64,000 bases of DNA, from assembly GCA_022605425.2 (NCBI GenBank), contig JAKIMF020000004.1, forward strand, positions 865,501 to 929,500, given 5' to 3'. This DNA comes from Hamiltosporidium tvaerminnensis. Taxonomy: Eukaryota > Microsporidia > Dubosqiidae. Position 1 is the stretch's first letter, and each line of letters begins with the position of its first letter. The translations under genes were made by a program, and so were the position numbers. The notes below the pieces were generated by a model. The model was given only the letters and a program-made list of their open reading frames with translations. It searched no databases and was not told the origin of the DNA. Below, one piece after another: positions 1 through 15,215 of the stretch.

Positions 1-1767
1 GCTGAATTAATACATAATAAATTTTACTTGATTTTTCTCCGTATTAATCAATTTACAGAAAATTAATTAAAAAAATTAATGAAAAATCTTATATAGATGT
101 TGATATTCATATTGTAGTTTATAAAATCAATAACTTTAAAATAATATTATTCAATTTATTTTTACTGAATATTTACATATTATTATTTCATATTAGATTA
201 TAATGTAAATAAAACTCTTCAACCATTTTCGCCTTCAATTCATAATTTCGAAAGATAAGATGAAAATTTCGGGGATATATAAAAAAATTTTTCTAATAAA
301 TTTGTACCATAGTTAGTAAATGAGAAGTAAAAATATATTATACAACTTCTTAAGGAGGTAATATATTTTATTTAAGTCGTAAAAGTGAAATGTTAAGACT
401 ATGATCTATTTAATAAATACAAACATTATGAAAACATTAATCCGTTTGAATCACGAACTTCAAAAAAGTTAAAGACTATTTAATAAGTATTTTAATAAAT
501 TGACAGCTAAAAATATCAAAATTGAGAAAGATTTTTAAACATCAACCAAAAATATCAAATATAAGAAATATTATATTGTGTAGATTTAAATAAAAATTAG
601 CAATAGAAGTATCATACAAAATGTACTTTATTCGACCAAATATATATATTATATTTCAGCGAATATATTCAATGAAAATAACTTAAAATTTTGTTTTGCA
701 AAATATAGCACATGTAAATTAAAAAATAGATTAAAGTTACCTGGAACTTCAGAAAACAAAACAGAAATTGTTCTGTATTCATAATATGTAAATATTTTTT
801 ATACAATAACATATAATAGATTTCTACCGGTATATTAAAATTTTTAAATTTTTCAGAGAAATTCTTTTTTTTATATATAATAATTTGAATGCCCAAAACT
901 ATAAATCGCAGGCAAAAAAAACTTATCAGATGTATAAGAGCGTTTAAATCAAAAAATAAACGAAATTTTATGTTATATTTCAGCAAATAAACGATTTTAT
1001 TTTATCTTTTAATCCTTGAATTCAAAATTATTTATTAAAGTTTAATATCAATTATTCGATACAATTTATTGTTGTACCACATTATATTTTTCCTCAAAAT
1101 AAAACTATAAAATAAAAAATATAAATTCAAAGTATTTTTATTTTCGTTATTCTTTGAAATTATTTTCTCCGATCTTTAATTTTTTATGTTATTTAACATT
1201 TCAGATAAATAATGCTTCTATAATTGCAATAGAATTGCTATTTTTTGAAGAAAAGCGTTTTTAAAACTACGTTTTGTTTAATTATGTTTTTTTTGAAATA
1301 TTTATTCGATCGCTACAAAAAATTCGATTGAAAGGTAAATATTTAAAATAAATGCTGATAAAATATAAAAATTAAATCCAAAGCAGGCATTCAATTTAGA
1401 GGAAATATATTCTCTGAAAAACTAGAAAAAGAAGCGCTTTTTATATTACCTCTAGATTATTTTTTTTAGAAATTTTAAATTAAATTTTATTAATTTAGAG
1501 TTTTTTGTAAGTATGGCAGTAAAAATTTTTACTTTGAAATTTTACGAAAATATTAAATCAATTAAATATTTTAACGTCTTATTTTACATGAAAGATACTA
1601 TTTTGTTTTATTTGTGAATTTTCTAGCTTGTATTTCTTTATATTAAAGCAATTTTTAAAATGATTCGACACACTTTATACTTATTTATTTAAACATAATT
1701 TCTACACCAGTTTATTACATGGAATATTTGATTAAAATTAAAAATATATTAAATATATATTTTATAA
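1..1767. other. AT-rich intergenic, no gene seen
   Basis: All frames are broken by frequent stops. The longest open stretch (669-986, minus) has no ATG at its start (TTG) and reads as low-complexity Phe/Leu/Ile, as expected of AT-rich DNA by chance. No RNA gene or repeat is recognised. Confidence 0.6.
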
Positions 1768-2480
1768 AGGTGGATAGAGGATAGCAACAACAAAAACCTT
1801 TTGCTTGGCATTGAATGTGTGAGCTGGTGAGAAGATCATTATTGGGTTTTGTCAGGAATAAAGCCACATTGCATCTTCGGTTGTTCTATGGAAGTTTGTA
1901 TGAGGATGAACTCTAAATAATGGCAAATATTTTCTAAAAATTTATTTGTAGTTTTTTATGTAATTAGATTGCAGACAGCAGCTAAAAATGTAAGTAATTG
2001 ACATGTAAAAGCATGGAAACCTAGCCTTGCTCACTCGGATTAGAAGGCTAAGCGGCTGAGAGAAATAAAACCAAAATCATTGAAAGCTGGTAAAACTGAG
2101 ATGCAGTTTAAATTGTATTATGACATTGCCTATCTACGTAAACCCTATGTAAATCTCTGAAATATATCTTAGCTAGAAGTTTATTGGATTCAGAACATGT
2201 AGGGTAAGTATGAATGCAACATAATCTTGAGGTGGGGGCTAGTATGGGCTTCAGCCTTCATCACACTGAATTCAACGAACATTACCGAACTCCGGGCAAC
2301 TACCTTGCCCATTAATTAGATTTTACGCACTTTCTAGATGAAAATCTTTGGAATTAATATCGTAGAGGGTACCTATGAAGTGATTGGAGAACATTTATCT
2401 TTTCTAGCCTTGAACAGCTCTCAATTCATGAACGAAATATAACAAATGCTACTGTTTTCTGAAAGATGTTATATTTTTAA
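1768..2480 (+). repeat. Dispersed repeat, form A, copy 1
   Basis: Interspersed non-coding element of about 710 bp. It begins with the shared head (GGATAG..ACAACAAAAACCTTTTGCTTGG), passes through a conserved middle (GGTTGTTCTATGG, TTTATTTGTAGTTTTTTATG, AAATATATCTTAGCTAGAAG) and ends near GAAAGATGTTATATTTTT. The same blocks in the same order occur at about 17.0, 27.0, 47.1 and 57.0 kb on plus and at 23.5, 48.9 and 52.2 kb on minus. The GC-rich hairpin of the family is degraded here (GGGCTTCAGCC). No open frame is shared between copies, so a protein-coding function is unlikely. Confidence 0.85.
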
Positions 2481-4476
2481 ATAAATATACTAAAATTAAT
2501 GTATAATTAAACAACATAAATACATTTATCTCTTCTTAGACGAATAATTTAGATATTAAAATAAGTTGGTATATTTTTATAAATGTTTTCGCTATAATAA
2601 TGGAGAAAATTAATCATAAAAACCCAAACTAATATATGAAAACTATATAAAGGGATTCATTGTATATTCTATGGGTTTTAATGATTATTGATTAAATCTT
2701 TGGCTCTATTGATATCATTTACACAATAGGGTTGAAAATTTTTTTTTCTGAATTTGAAAAATCAAAGCTATTATCTAAATGAAGCATTTAGCGCAACAGA
2801 TCAAAAATAGAACCTTTTAAACAATTGAGTTCAGTTCTTTGAAATGATATCCTTAAATAAAAAATTAGTAAAATTATTGTAATTATATTAAGTAAAAGAT
2901 ATCAAAAACTACTATGATATATTATAGGTAATTACTTATTTGAAATTCTTTTTAATAAATTATAAAGTATTATAAAAGAGAATATTCATTTTGAAGTGTA
3001 TTTCTATTCTCAGTCTGTATAATTTGAAAATACGATTTCGCTTCTTATCTTAATTATAATCCTTGAAATATATTGGCATACTTGAACCAAGAGGATATAC
3101 ATTATGAGAGTGAATTACTTTAATACATCTCTTTTGAAATTTTTTCCTTTTTTTTGACACAAATTTTCTGACAGGTTTTTTAAATCAATATAGCAAAACA
3201 TTTCTAACTTAGCATAATATAGCACCTATTCATAGTCTAACTGATGTTTCTATATTTTTACAATTAAATTGTTACATTTTTTATGATTAGTCTCAATATA
3301 TTCTTAACAATATTAATATAATTTTTAATTATAAAAATAACTTATTATAGAAGAAGTATTACTTCATAGAGTATAAGTTTATATATCTATGATAAGACAA
3401 TAGTACAAATATACCCATATATTGGCCTGCAACTAAAAATTAGATGAATTCACTGATATATAGTTCGTTTTTTCACTGATATCACATATCAACATTAAAT
3501 TATAATTAAGTATTTTTTTTTGATTAATTTAGCAAAAAAAACAGAAAAATAATGTTTAATGTTGACATGTGCTATCTATAAATAAGACTCGGGCTTTGAA
3601 AGATTCTTTGTACGAACGAATTTTAAAAATTTATTTTTCCGAGTGTTCTATTTGTAATTTATAACAGTGCTGTTCAATTAGAGGAATATTACCAGTCTAA
3701 TATTGAATTAGTAATCTCTTTGATCATTTTCAAAAAAATTTTTATACATGTTTCTTGTATCTCAAACTTTTAAATAGTTAGAAAAAATTTTGATAGTTCA
3801 ATGTTATATATTTATACTTACTAACTTTCAATTGTATTTTAAGTGATATAATGTTTAGAAATGAAATATCTGTATATATTATTCTTGTATTTCTACAGCT
3901 ATCTTTTGGAAAGATTATATATCATATGTTTCACAATATAAATTTACATATTTGCATTCGTTTTATAAATATTGATTAAATATGGATGTTGTTGTTTGGT
4001 TTAAGAAAAAAGAACTTTGACCAACCAATCGAATAGTTTAATATAGTTAGAGGGACATAGAGAACTTAAGATTGTTAAAGAGTCACTAATTTAGTAAAAA
4101 AAAATATTTTAATAATCTGTAAAAGACATCCTCAAACCTATCACAAAAGATATTCGTGGATTTTTTAAAATAAAAATTTAATCGAATTTTCTTCATTTAT
4201 AGGAAACATTTAAGCTTCATTAATTTTAACAATATTATTTTTATAAATAAAAATATAAATAAAAATACATTTTTTTTATAAACCAGTGAATAGTCTTCAA
4301 AGAACCAATTTTAAATTCATGTGAATTCGAGAAAATCTGGATGAAATTAAACCTTAAATACGTTTTTTGTAATATTAAAAATTAAATTTACAATCAATAA
4401 AAATCTATAAAAGTTTATTTTCCACAAATAGAAACCAATATTTCCATAAAAATATTTTAAAAAACCCATTTCCAAT
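2481..4476. other. AT-rich intergenic, no gene seen
   Basis: About 2 kb between a form-A repeat and the 3' end of the GSK3-like kinase gene. No open frame, RNA gene or repeat is recognisable. Confidence 0.6.
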
Positions 4477-5433
4477 TTATTTTGTTTTATAATTTTTAAA
4501 AATGGGTAATTGTGCCAAGTAAGTTGAACTTGCCCGTTTGTTGGGATTAAAAACTAAGGACATTTCTATCACATCTACTAATTTTGTATCTACGGATATT
4601 TTTCGTAGGTAATTTTTTATTCCGATCGGAGTAAATGTTTCATCATAAGTTAGGTTCATTTCCAAGGCATCTGAATAGCTTATATAAACTACTTCTGTTA
4701 TTTTCGACAATTGATCTGTATTATTTTCGCCTTTAAATAAGGGGCAGCGTGTATAAAATTCACAAAATACGCATCCCATTGCCCATACATCAATTTTACA
4801 GTCATAAGATGATATACCAAGAAGGTTTTCCGGTGCGCGGTAGTGCCTAGAACAGATATAAGTTATATTTTTCGTTCCATTTTCCAATACTTTTGCACTG
4901 CCAAAATCACATATTTTTAGAATACCATCGCTATCCACAAGAATATTAAGCGGTTTAATATCTCGATGACAAATATTTAAACTATGAAGATACTCTAATC
5001 CATCGAGCGCTTGTTTGTACAGAAATATTATTTTTTCAGTCTCATCTTCAACTTTTATCAAATCATACAATGTATTCTGAGAATATTGAAACAACATATT
5101 TAAAAACCTTCCTTCTTTATTTACATTGGAATAGAAATATTCGATCAAATTCAATAAATTTTTATGATTAATTTTCTTTAAAATTTCCAATTCTCGCTGG
5201 TAATACCGAGAATCAATATACACACGTTTGAGCGCCAAATTTTCATACGAATTCATTTTCTTTACACGCATCACAATACCAAAAGTACCAGATCCCACCG
5301 TCTCTACAAATTTATATGTAGATATTTTCCGTACACCTTTTTTTGTATATACAATCGTTCGGATAGAAGAATTATAATTGCTTTTAAAAAAATCCTCGGC
5401 TTCCATTTGCTTCACTCGTGCTTTATGAGTCAT
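4477..5433 (-). CDS. GSK3/shaggy-family serine/threonine protein kinase
   Basis: A 318-residue protein from the ATG at 5433-5431; the open frame runs three codons further to a TTG, which I do not use. Seen: glycine loop VGSGTFG (46-52), ATP-binding Lys in ALKR (K69), catalytic HRDIKPLN (156-163), DFGSAK (177-182) and [12 protein letters not shown] (191-202), the activation-loop signature of the GSK3 family with its tyrosine at 192. The three residues forming the pocket for a pre-phosphorylated substrate in GSK3 (Arg of RELEIL, Arg of HRD, Lys of DFGSAK) are all present at R80, R157 and K181, so use of primed substrates is expected. The protein stops soon after kinase subdomain XI; the C-terminal tail of animal and yeast GSK3 is missing, as is common in reduced parasite proteomes. 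It is monocistronic, with a tandem ATTCTTATA array about 220 bp upstream. Other CMGC kinases are less likely because of the SAK and YICSR motifs. Confidence 0.93.
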   Translation of the reverse strand: MTHKARVKQMEAEDFFKSNYNSSIRTIVYTKKGVRKISTYKFVETVGSGTFGIVMRVKKMNSYENLALKRVYIDSRYYQRELEILKKINHKNLLNLIEYFYSNVNKEGRFLNMLFQYSQNTLYDLIKVEDETEKIIFLYKQALDGLEYLHSLNICHRDIKPLNILVDSDGILKICDFGSAKVLENGTKNITYICSRHYRAPENLLGISSYDCKIDVWAMGCVFCEFYTRCPLFKGENNTDQLSKITEVVYISYSDALEMNLTYDETFTPIGIKNYLRKISVDTKLVDVIEMSLVFNPNKRASSTYLAQLPIFKNYKTK

Positions 5434-5650
5434 TACGGTCAATAATTTTGTTTAAAATAAATAAATTTAAATAAATTTTATTTCTATTTGTACAAATTTC
5501 CATTTATATATTTGAAATAGTTATCTTACTTTTATACATAAGTTTATCGAGATATGAATATATTTATATCTTAAAAATATTGATTTTGTAGATGTTTAAA
5601 AACGGTTTATAAAACACTTAATTTGTATATTTCCTATATATTATGTTTTT
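5434..5650. other. Upstream region of the kinase gene
   Basis: AT-rich DNA between the kinase start and the tandem array. It presumably carries the promoter, but no specific element can be named. Confidence 0.35.
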
Positions 5651-5770
5651 ATATTCTTATAGATTCTTATAAGTTCTTATGAGTTCTTATAAATTCTTTT
5701 ATATTCTTATATTCTTATAAATTCTTATATTCTTATAAATTCTTAAGTTCTTATTTCTTATGTATTCTTT
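5651..5770. repeat. Tandem repeat, about 10-bp unit ATTCTTATAA
   Basis: About a dozen imperfect head-to-tail copies of ATTCTTATA(A/G) with small length changes, ending in ATTCTTTTTTTTT. It lies in the 5' flank of the GSK3-like gene. Replication slippage is the simplest origin; no function is implied. Confidence 0.85.
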
Positions 5771-7918
5771 TTTTTTAGATTCCTTTTTATATGTTTGTAA
5801 TTTAGATACAATGTTATTGGTTAAAATAAAGTCTTCTCTCTCAGACATTTGCTTAATATATCATAGAAAAAATAATACTTAAATCTTAAAAAAATGACGA
5901 TAATAACGATATAATGTTTAAAACAATCAAAAAGTTAAGCTTTTTGTGTAGATAAACACATTTTATTTAAAAAAAATATTAAATCTTAGAAAATTAAGTT
6001 AAAAACAATAAAAAAACATCTTTTTTTGTCTAAAAAATATTTTATTACAATTATTTCAGTTAAAAATTATAAATCGTAAATAATTTTCGATATTGAATAG
6101 ATTTATAAAGTTTTTACAAACCAATTCGAATCAATGAATTCATACGAAAATTAAAGAGTAATAAAAATATTTACAGTGTATAAAAATAAATCAGGTTGGA
6201 CTGTCCAATGGTAAAAGAACATACAATCGAGTATCTAATTAGAATGACAAAGGATTGAAGATATTTATAACAAACCGGACAATCATAATAATTTAAGTTT
6301 AAAAGTATAATTTATATTATTATTTGTTAAATTTTTCAATTTCTTTTTACTCTGTGATTTTTTATCAATAAAATTAAACTCTTTAAAATGCTCTTTACCA
6401 ATACTAATTTATCTAAACTTAGAAAGTGATTTAATATTTAGTTTGATTAAGTAAGTATCGAAATATAATTTTTATAAAAGAGTTGTTTAGAATGATTTCG
6501 ATAGAAACATTAATTTAAATTTCTTAAATTTGTTTATTTTTCAGATTTTTTTGTAAATAAATTTATATATTTAAAAACAGTATATATTGATAATCAAAAG
6601 TAGTTTTTTAACTAAATTTTTAATTAAATTAAAATTATACAGAAAATTATATAGAAAATTACAGATAAACATATTAATTAAATTAAAATTACAGACTTAT
6701 TAGACTTTAAGGTTGTAAAAACGAACTTTCCTTTACACTAATGTTAGAAAAACGACGAAAATAATCTCAATCTTCATTATCTGAGCTATATTTTTCTAAT
6801 ATTTTCAATAAAAATTTCTTATGCTCACCTAGTCTGTTTCTCGTATATTTTTTTAGTCTTTCATTTGCAAATTATTACCCGCTTTGAGAAATTTATCAAT
6901 AAAAATTTAGGCTTTTTTACTGCCTATTTCTCTTCATCTTTTATTTTCACTTTCAATTTTTCAAAACTTCAGCTCGCCGTTTTATATTTAGTCTTTTACT
7001 TTCCACCTATTTTTATTCAATACTCTGCTTTTATTCGAAAAAATTTATTATTGGGAAATGTTTTATACTTCTGAAAAAAACGGTGCTTTTTAAAAAAATG
7101 TTGTATTGGTTATTTATTGTATAAATTCTCAGTTATTTTAAAAAAGAATCTTTTAGTTTAATCAAGTATAAAGTTCCACGTAGCTATTCAAGCAAAATTG
7201 TTTTGTTGAATTATGGTTGAGAATATAAATATAGTACACTGAAGAACGATAGAAAAACATAAATCTTATCATATAATTTTTTATAAATCTGTAAACTGCG
7301 TAAAAAAAATTCAAGCATGAGATATAATTTTTTAAAAAATGAAAACGTTAGAAAATTTAAAAAACCAAATTTTTGTCCTATTCTTGATAAATAATATAAT
7401 TTAGAAGAAAATTTTTGAATTATATTTCAAATATTTTTTTCAACCAATAGAATCTTTCAAATTGTTTAACGATATACTTTTTACTGACTTAAATCGGTTG
7501 TGTAAGATTTCTAAACAAATATAAAGTCTGAATTTGTAATATAAATTATATCATTAGTGTCTTACATTTTTCGAAATTAATTTTACATTTTAAAGCGAGT
7601 CGTTTTCTTCGTCCTTTACTGGATTATAGGATAATAAAGTATATTTTTTTTTAAATTTTTAATAGAAAATTTATCCGCTTACTGTACTTCTCTCCCATCT
7701 ATCATTTCATTTTTAGAAATAATTTTAAATCACAAATTTGGATTAAAACGAATCAGAAATATTGTTATGTTCTTCAAGTATAAAGAATATTTATCTAGAT
7801 TATATCTAAAGAGTCTATTATATTAAGCTTATATCTTTTTAAAATACTCCATCGTATCATTAATAGAATATTTTTTCTAAGGAATTTATAGAAAAATATT
7901 TATTTAATTTATATTGTG
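5771..7918. other. AT-rich intergenic, no supported gene
   Basis: About 2.1 kb. The open stretch at 6865-7074 (plus) starts with TTG and looks spurious. The patch 6720-7080 is unusually pyrimidine-rich on plus. On minus, about 6770-6865 holds a short lysine-rich frame ending SSDNED and a stop, which could be the last trace of a dead gene but has no start and no family. Around 6184-6290 the motif GTCCAATGGT is loosely tRNA-like, but no cloverleaf can be drawn. Confidence 0.5.
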
Positions 7919-7929
7919 TTACTAATAGG
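7919..7929. repeat. Left target-site duplication of truncated R4-like insertion
   Basis: TTACTAATAGG here is repeated exactly at 9313-9323, immediately outside the two ends of the retrotransposon fragment. This is the footprint expected of target-primed reverse transcription. Confidence 0.8.
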
Positions 7930-9271
7930 CTCTAAGTTAGATGATGCAGTGCGTGCGGTGTTGGTGAAGAATAAGATACATCTCCGCCCAGGATGTAAAG
8001 AGCGTTTATACCTTCCTAGAACAGAACTTGGAAGAGGCCTACATAGGGTTGAGTTGCGAAGCGAACATATGCTTCTGCAACTCTTGGATTGTCTGGAAAA
8101 AAGTAAAGAAATATCAACTAGACGAGTAGCAATCCTCAAGGTGGAGAATACTAATAAAACCCATCTTGCACTAATAAAAGGCTTCTTAAAAGTAAAGTAC
8201 AGGTTGGTAGAAGAAGTCACTAAGAAAAGTTTAGAAGAAGCTCAACTTGCAAAACTATATAACGAAATAGAAAAACGAAAACTACATTCAAAGTTATATA
8301 ATGCAAGGAAAAATGAGCTTGTAAGTGTTAGTGACTCTTCAAGATGGCTAAAGAAAGGGAATATTAGGCCACGCAATGAAGTTGTGTTCTGCTATATCCA
8401 GGATAGAAATGTATTCTGGGGAGCAGATGGTGTGTGTCAACATTGCGGGAAGTCTGGTAAGACTGTAGATCATCTAGCAACTAGATGTGAAAAAATGCTA
8501 GGCCATGATTACACTAGACGGCATAATGAAGTGGTTAGATGCTTATACCTACTTCTTCTAAATAGATATAAGTTTAAGTCTTCAAAACGAATAAGGAGTC
8601 ACTCAGTTCAAAAAATTCTTTACAATGAGTATGCAGAGATAAGAGTGGACACCAGAATTAAAACTGATGTTAAAATTCGGAATAACAGACCGGACATATT
8701 TATTTTAGATAAGAAGAAGAATAAGATAACACTCATTGAAGTAGGAATCACTTCCCAAGATTCACTTCAAATAGTTGAAACTGAAAAACTTAGGAAGTAT
8801 GACCTGCTAGCCAATGAGTTGGGTCTTATTAATAAGTGTAGTGTTGAGATAATCCCTTATGTGATGACCTGGGACGGTATTGTGACAAAATACCATAAAT
8901 CTCATCTTAAAAGACTAGAAATACGCATGAATGTAGAGGCATACATTCAGTCTATAGTGCTTAAGAAAACAGTCGAAACAATTTCCTTTGATCGACGAAG
9001 AGGACTTGAGTCAGGACTAAATGCCGAAGAGAGCTGGGAGAGAGCGTCAATGGGTGTTATTATTAGATCAGAGATGCATGAGGAACCAATACCCCCTTTA
9101 AAAGAAGCGAAAACAGAGGAAGATGGTGCAAAAAATTTTCAACAAAAAAATAAAGCACCCCTTATTTCACAAGGAGGAACCACTTTAGAGGAACCGACCA
9201 ATAACATAAATGAAGAGTCGGATTTTGAAGAAGAGACCAAAGTGGTTAAAGAGGTAGAAGAAAACATATAA
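7930..9271 (+). pseudogene. Retrotransposon C-terminal fragment: CCHC finger and restriction-like endonuclease
   Basis: An open frame of about 450 codons without interior stops. It has no ATG at its beginning: it opens on a GTG lying in flanking DNA (7916), and the first Met is about 50 codons in. Counting from that GTG, a CX2CX8HX4C zinc finger (C174, C177, H186, C191, in CQHCGKSGKTVDHLATRC) is followed by a PD-(D/E)XK-type nuclease core: RPD (D260), then LIEVG (E275), then EKLRKYDLL. This is the arrangement of the downstream endonuclease in R2/R4/CRE-group LINEs, which nicks the target site. Lacking a reverse transcriptase, the fragment cannot move by itself. The absence of stop codons suggests a recent insertion. 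Confidence 0.85.
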
Positions 9272-9312
9272 AAATGGTAAAAATATTTTAACCCAGAATT
9301 TTATTAAATATA
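7930..9312 (+). mobile_element. 5'-truncated R4/R2-like non-LTR retrotransposon
   Basis: The sequence from GGCTCTAAG onward aligns with the element at 59122-62804 from its position of about 61430 to its 3' end; the reverse transcriptase is absent. The 3' terminus is AT-rich (AACCCAGAATTTTATTAAAT), as in the long copy. Both edges are bounded by TTACTAATAGG. 5' truncation plus a target-site duplication is the classic outcome of incomplete target-primed reverse transcription. The right duplication runs straight into the head of a form-B dispersed repeat, so the pre-insertion site was probably at that head. Confidence 0.88.
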
Positions 9313-9323
9313 TTACTAATAGG
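9313..9323. repeat. Right target-site duplication of truncated R4-like insertion
   Basis: TTACTAATAGG, identical to 7919-7929. It abuts the head of the form-B repeat at 9324. Confidence 0.8.
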
Positions 9324-9510
9324 TAGAGACAGGATAATTATATTAAAAATGAAGTGCTTGGTAACGAAAGAGGAGAATCGGTGTATAAATTATTGTTGAC
9401 TTTTTGGTGGGGTATAAACCACACTGATTATATAGGAAAATTCTCTAAAATCTAGAGTCACGACATATTAAATGAAAACAGGAATAACTAAATAAGTTTT
9501 GCTTATAAAA
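9324..9510 (+). repeat. Dispersed repeat, form B, copy 1
   Basis: The head GACAGGATAATTATATTAAA and GCTTGGTAACG, followed by GGTGGGGTATAAACCACACTGA and TCTAGAGTCACGACA, matches form B at 51.2 and 39.4 kb. The tail (GGAATAACTAAATAAG) is shorter than in other copies. It lies directly downstream of the truncated retrotransposon. Confidence 0.75.
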
Positions 9511-10359
9511 ATATTATTTTGATGCATTAAAGAATTAAAAATTAATTTTGTTTGTATTTTTATTAAATTTTATATTGTGACGGTAAATTTTATATTGTGA
9601 CAGTAAAATTTATATTGTGACAGTAAATTTTAGATGTGACAGTAAATTTTATATTGTGACAGTAAATTTTATATCCTAAAAGTAAATTTTATATTGTGAA
9701 AGCAAATTTTATATTGTGGGTAAAATTTAACTTTGAATTTACATTTTTATCTGGGAAAAAAACAACTAATTTATACTTAAAAAGATAAGAAATATCTACT
9801 TTAAAAATTTATTTATAAATTAGATAATTTTTATGTAAATTATATAAAAAGATAATTTTACGTTCTGAAAGACAATATTTTTGAGAAAAATATTCAAAGG
9901 CTTAAACATTCTTTGAGTTTATTTAAAACTATTAAGTTAAATTGATTTTATTATATAGAAATATTATATTTGTATTGTTAGTGTTTTAAAACATGTACCA
10001 CTTTTTTAGATTTGAGTTTTTGGGATTTAGAATTCTATAGCAAGAAAAATTTCTAGTTGTGATTTGTAAAACTTAAGTTTTAAAATGAAAGATAATAAAT
10101 TTATATAATATCGTAGAATTTAATCAAATAAAAATTGCTTTTTTTAAATTTATTTTATCTCCGATCTCAGTAAATATGTGAAATTGGCAAACCAATATGT
10201 AATTTTTCTAAAAAATAGATCTAATATATTTGGGTAAATATTTTTTATCTGAAATTATTTAATGCTTTATATATTTTTAGAAATAGATTTCCTGACCCAA
10301 AAAAACGATAAAAAAAATAAATCAATAAAAATGAAATATTTATGAATAATACCTTTTAT
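9511..10359. other. Intergenic with a tandem array
   Basis: Apart from the 20-bp array at 9563-9728 this is AT-rich DNA leading to the 3' end of the GFAT gene. No gene is seen. Confidence 0.6.
9563..9728. repeat. Minisatellite, 20-bp unit
   Basis: About eight head-to-tail copies of TAAATTTTATATTGTGACAG, the last three diverged (CCTAAAAG, GTGAAAGC, GTGGG). It is unrelated to the flanking repeats. Confidence 0.9.
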
Positions 10360-13674
<3,315 letters not shown>

Positions 13675-13870
13675 ATTTACTTTTTCCATTCCTCTTTTAC
13701 CTTTCGGTGTCGACGAGGCGCAAAAATGAAAGTTTTCTATCTGTTTCTTTTTTTTTGTAATTAGAGATTATAGGGCATTGGCTTAAAGATCCTATGTGGT
13801 TTTTATTTCAGCAAAATAGCTGTAATTTATTTTATAACAAAGTTAATTACTAATCGAACAGTATATATAC
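13675..13870 (-). repeat. Dispersed repeat, form B, copy 2
   Basis: Read on minus, GAAATAAAAACCACATAGGAT..AAGCC and CGTCGACACCGAAAGG followed by TAAAAGAGGAATGG match the body and tail of form B (compare 51.2 kb and 20.7 kb). The head end is decayed. Its head side faces the left arm of the inverted repeat at 13931. Confidence 0.7.
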
Positions 13871-13930
13871 GCCTTAGAATCATATGTAAAGTAATTGGAG
13901 AATTACAATAAATAATCATTTTCTAATAAA

Positions 13931-14226
13931 TGTAATACGAATAATTCTTTTAAATTTAAGAAAATTAATTTATAACAAATACAATCTATATAATCTAATA
14001 TTTCTAAATATATTTGTAAGAAGATTTTTAATTTAATTAATACTTAAAAAAGTGAAAAGTTATTCTAATATTTATACTAGAGTAATCGATATTCAATGTA
14101 ATGAAATATAGATATAAATAAAGATTTATAAAATATAGTTCAAATAACTTTTTAGGGATATAAATGCTTGTTGTTAGACATTGAGCTGTAAATTCTAATA
14201 TAATTCAATACTAAAATTACTTAAAT
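13931..14226 (+). repeat. Inverted repeat, left arm (about 300 bp)
   Basis: From TGTAATACGAATAATTC to CTAAAATTACTTAAATG this matches the reverse complement of 16741-17040 almost base for base, with scattered substitutions and a few 1-5 bp indels. Shared blocks include CTTGTTGTTAGACATTGAGC, CTAATATTTATACTAGAGTA and TATTTGTAAGAAGATTTTTA. Confidence 0.93.
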
Positions 14227-15215
14227 GATTTTTTATGATACAATAGAACCTTTGTTGTCAGACAATTCATATTATTGAAAATTAATAATTTAATGAACTA
14301 ATATAAATAAATATTTAATTCCAAGAAGTAAATCAAAATTTTTCTAAAAAGTATATTTGAATTCTAAACAATAAATTTTGTGGGACTAAAAGAAGAAAAT
14401 TGTTATGGATCAAGAATATCAATCAACTACTTGGCTTGCACTAAACAAATTCTCTTCCTCGATTGTTTTTAAATGCTATGTGAATCAAATAAAAGAAGTG
14501 AAACATTTTTTTACCAATAAGATTCATCCTAATTAAAGAACTCAAATTAGTTTTTAAGTCTTTTATAACTAAAAATCACATTAAAAAAGAAATTTAAATT
14601 AGCCGAAATTAAAAATTATTTCTATTTCGTGTTCGGCACTTATAAATATTATGTGAAGGCCATTTTATAAAAGGCAATTAAAAATACTGGTAAATTTAAA
14701 TTATATAATTAATTGCTAGAAGATCTTTTTAAATTATAATATGAAATAATATACCAAAAATAAATACAGATGGCCTAATATACTATACTTATAGTCAACT
14801 ATTAAGATCTATTTATAAATTTATTATTAAATTCACATTTTTTTATTGACTAAATCATTTTTTACTACAGAAGTCCTTTATAACGGCTGGTAAGATTTGA
14901 ATATCTGTCAACTAATAGGTTTTAAAGAATATTTCAAAAAAGACTGGTTCTTTACTACAGAAACTAAAAAAATATAATTGAATATAAATATAAATATTTA
15001 CAACGCTTTACCACTACCAAAATAATGCCTCTATAACAGATTTTAAGTAATATTTGGATCAATGTTCTCAACTCTATATTAAAGTAAAGATTTTATATTA
15101 TTTCACTTGTCACGAAATATTTTAAAAAAAAGTAAAACAATCAAATTACAGATAAATATTCTGTTTGTTTTTTGGGCTACAAATAGATTTTAAATCGAAA
15201 AAATATTTTTTTAAT
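14227..15215. other. AT-rich DNA inside the inverted-repeat block
   Basis: About 1 kb between the left arm and the small membrane-protein gene. No gene or repeat is seen. Confidence 0.55.

Noticed and set aside
669-986. 105-codon minus frame
   Set aside because: It starts with TTG, composition is that of random AT-rich DNA, and no family pattern is seen.
6184-6290. GTCCAATGGT and following sequence as a tRNA gene
   Set aside because: No complementary acceptor or T-stem at the right distance.
7916-9271. 451-codon open frame as a possible host nuclease gene
   Set aside because: It has no ATG at the start, begins in flanking DNA, is flanked by target-site duplications and matches the C-terminus of the long retrotransposon.
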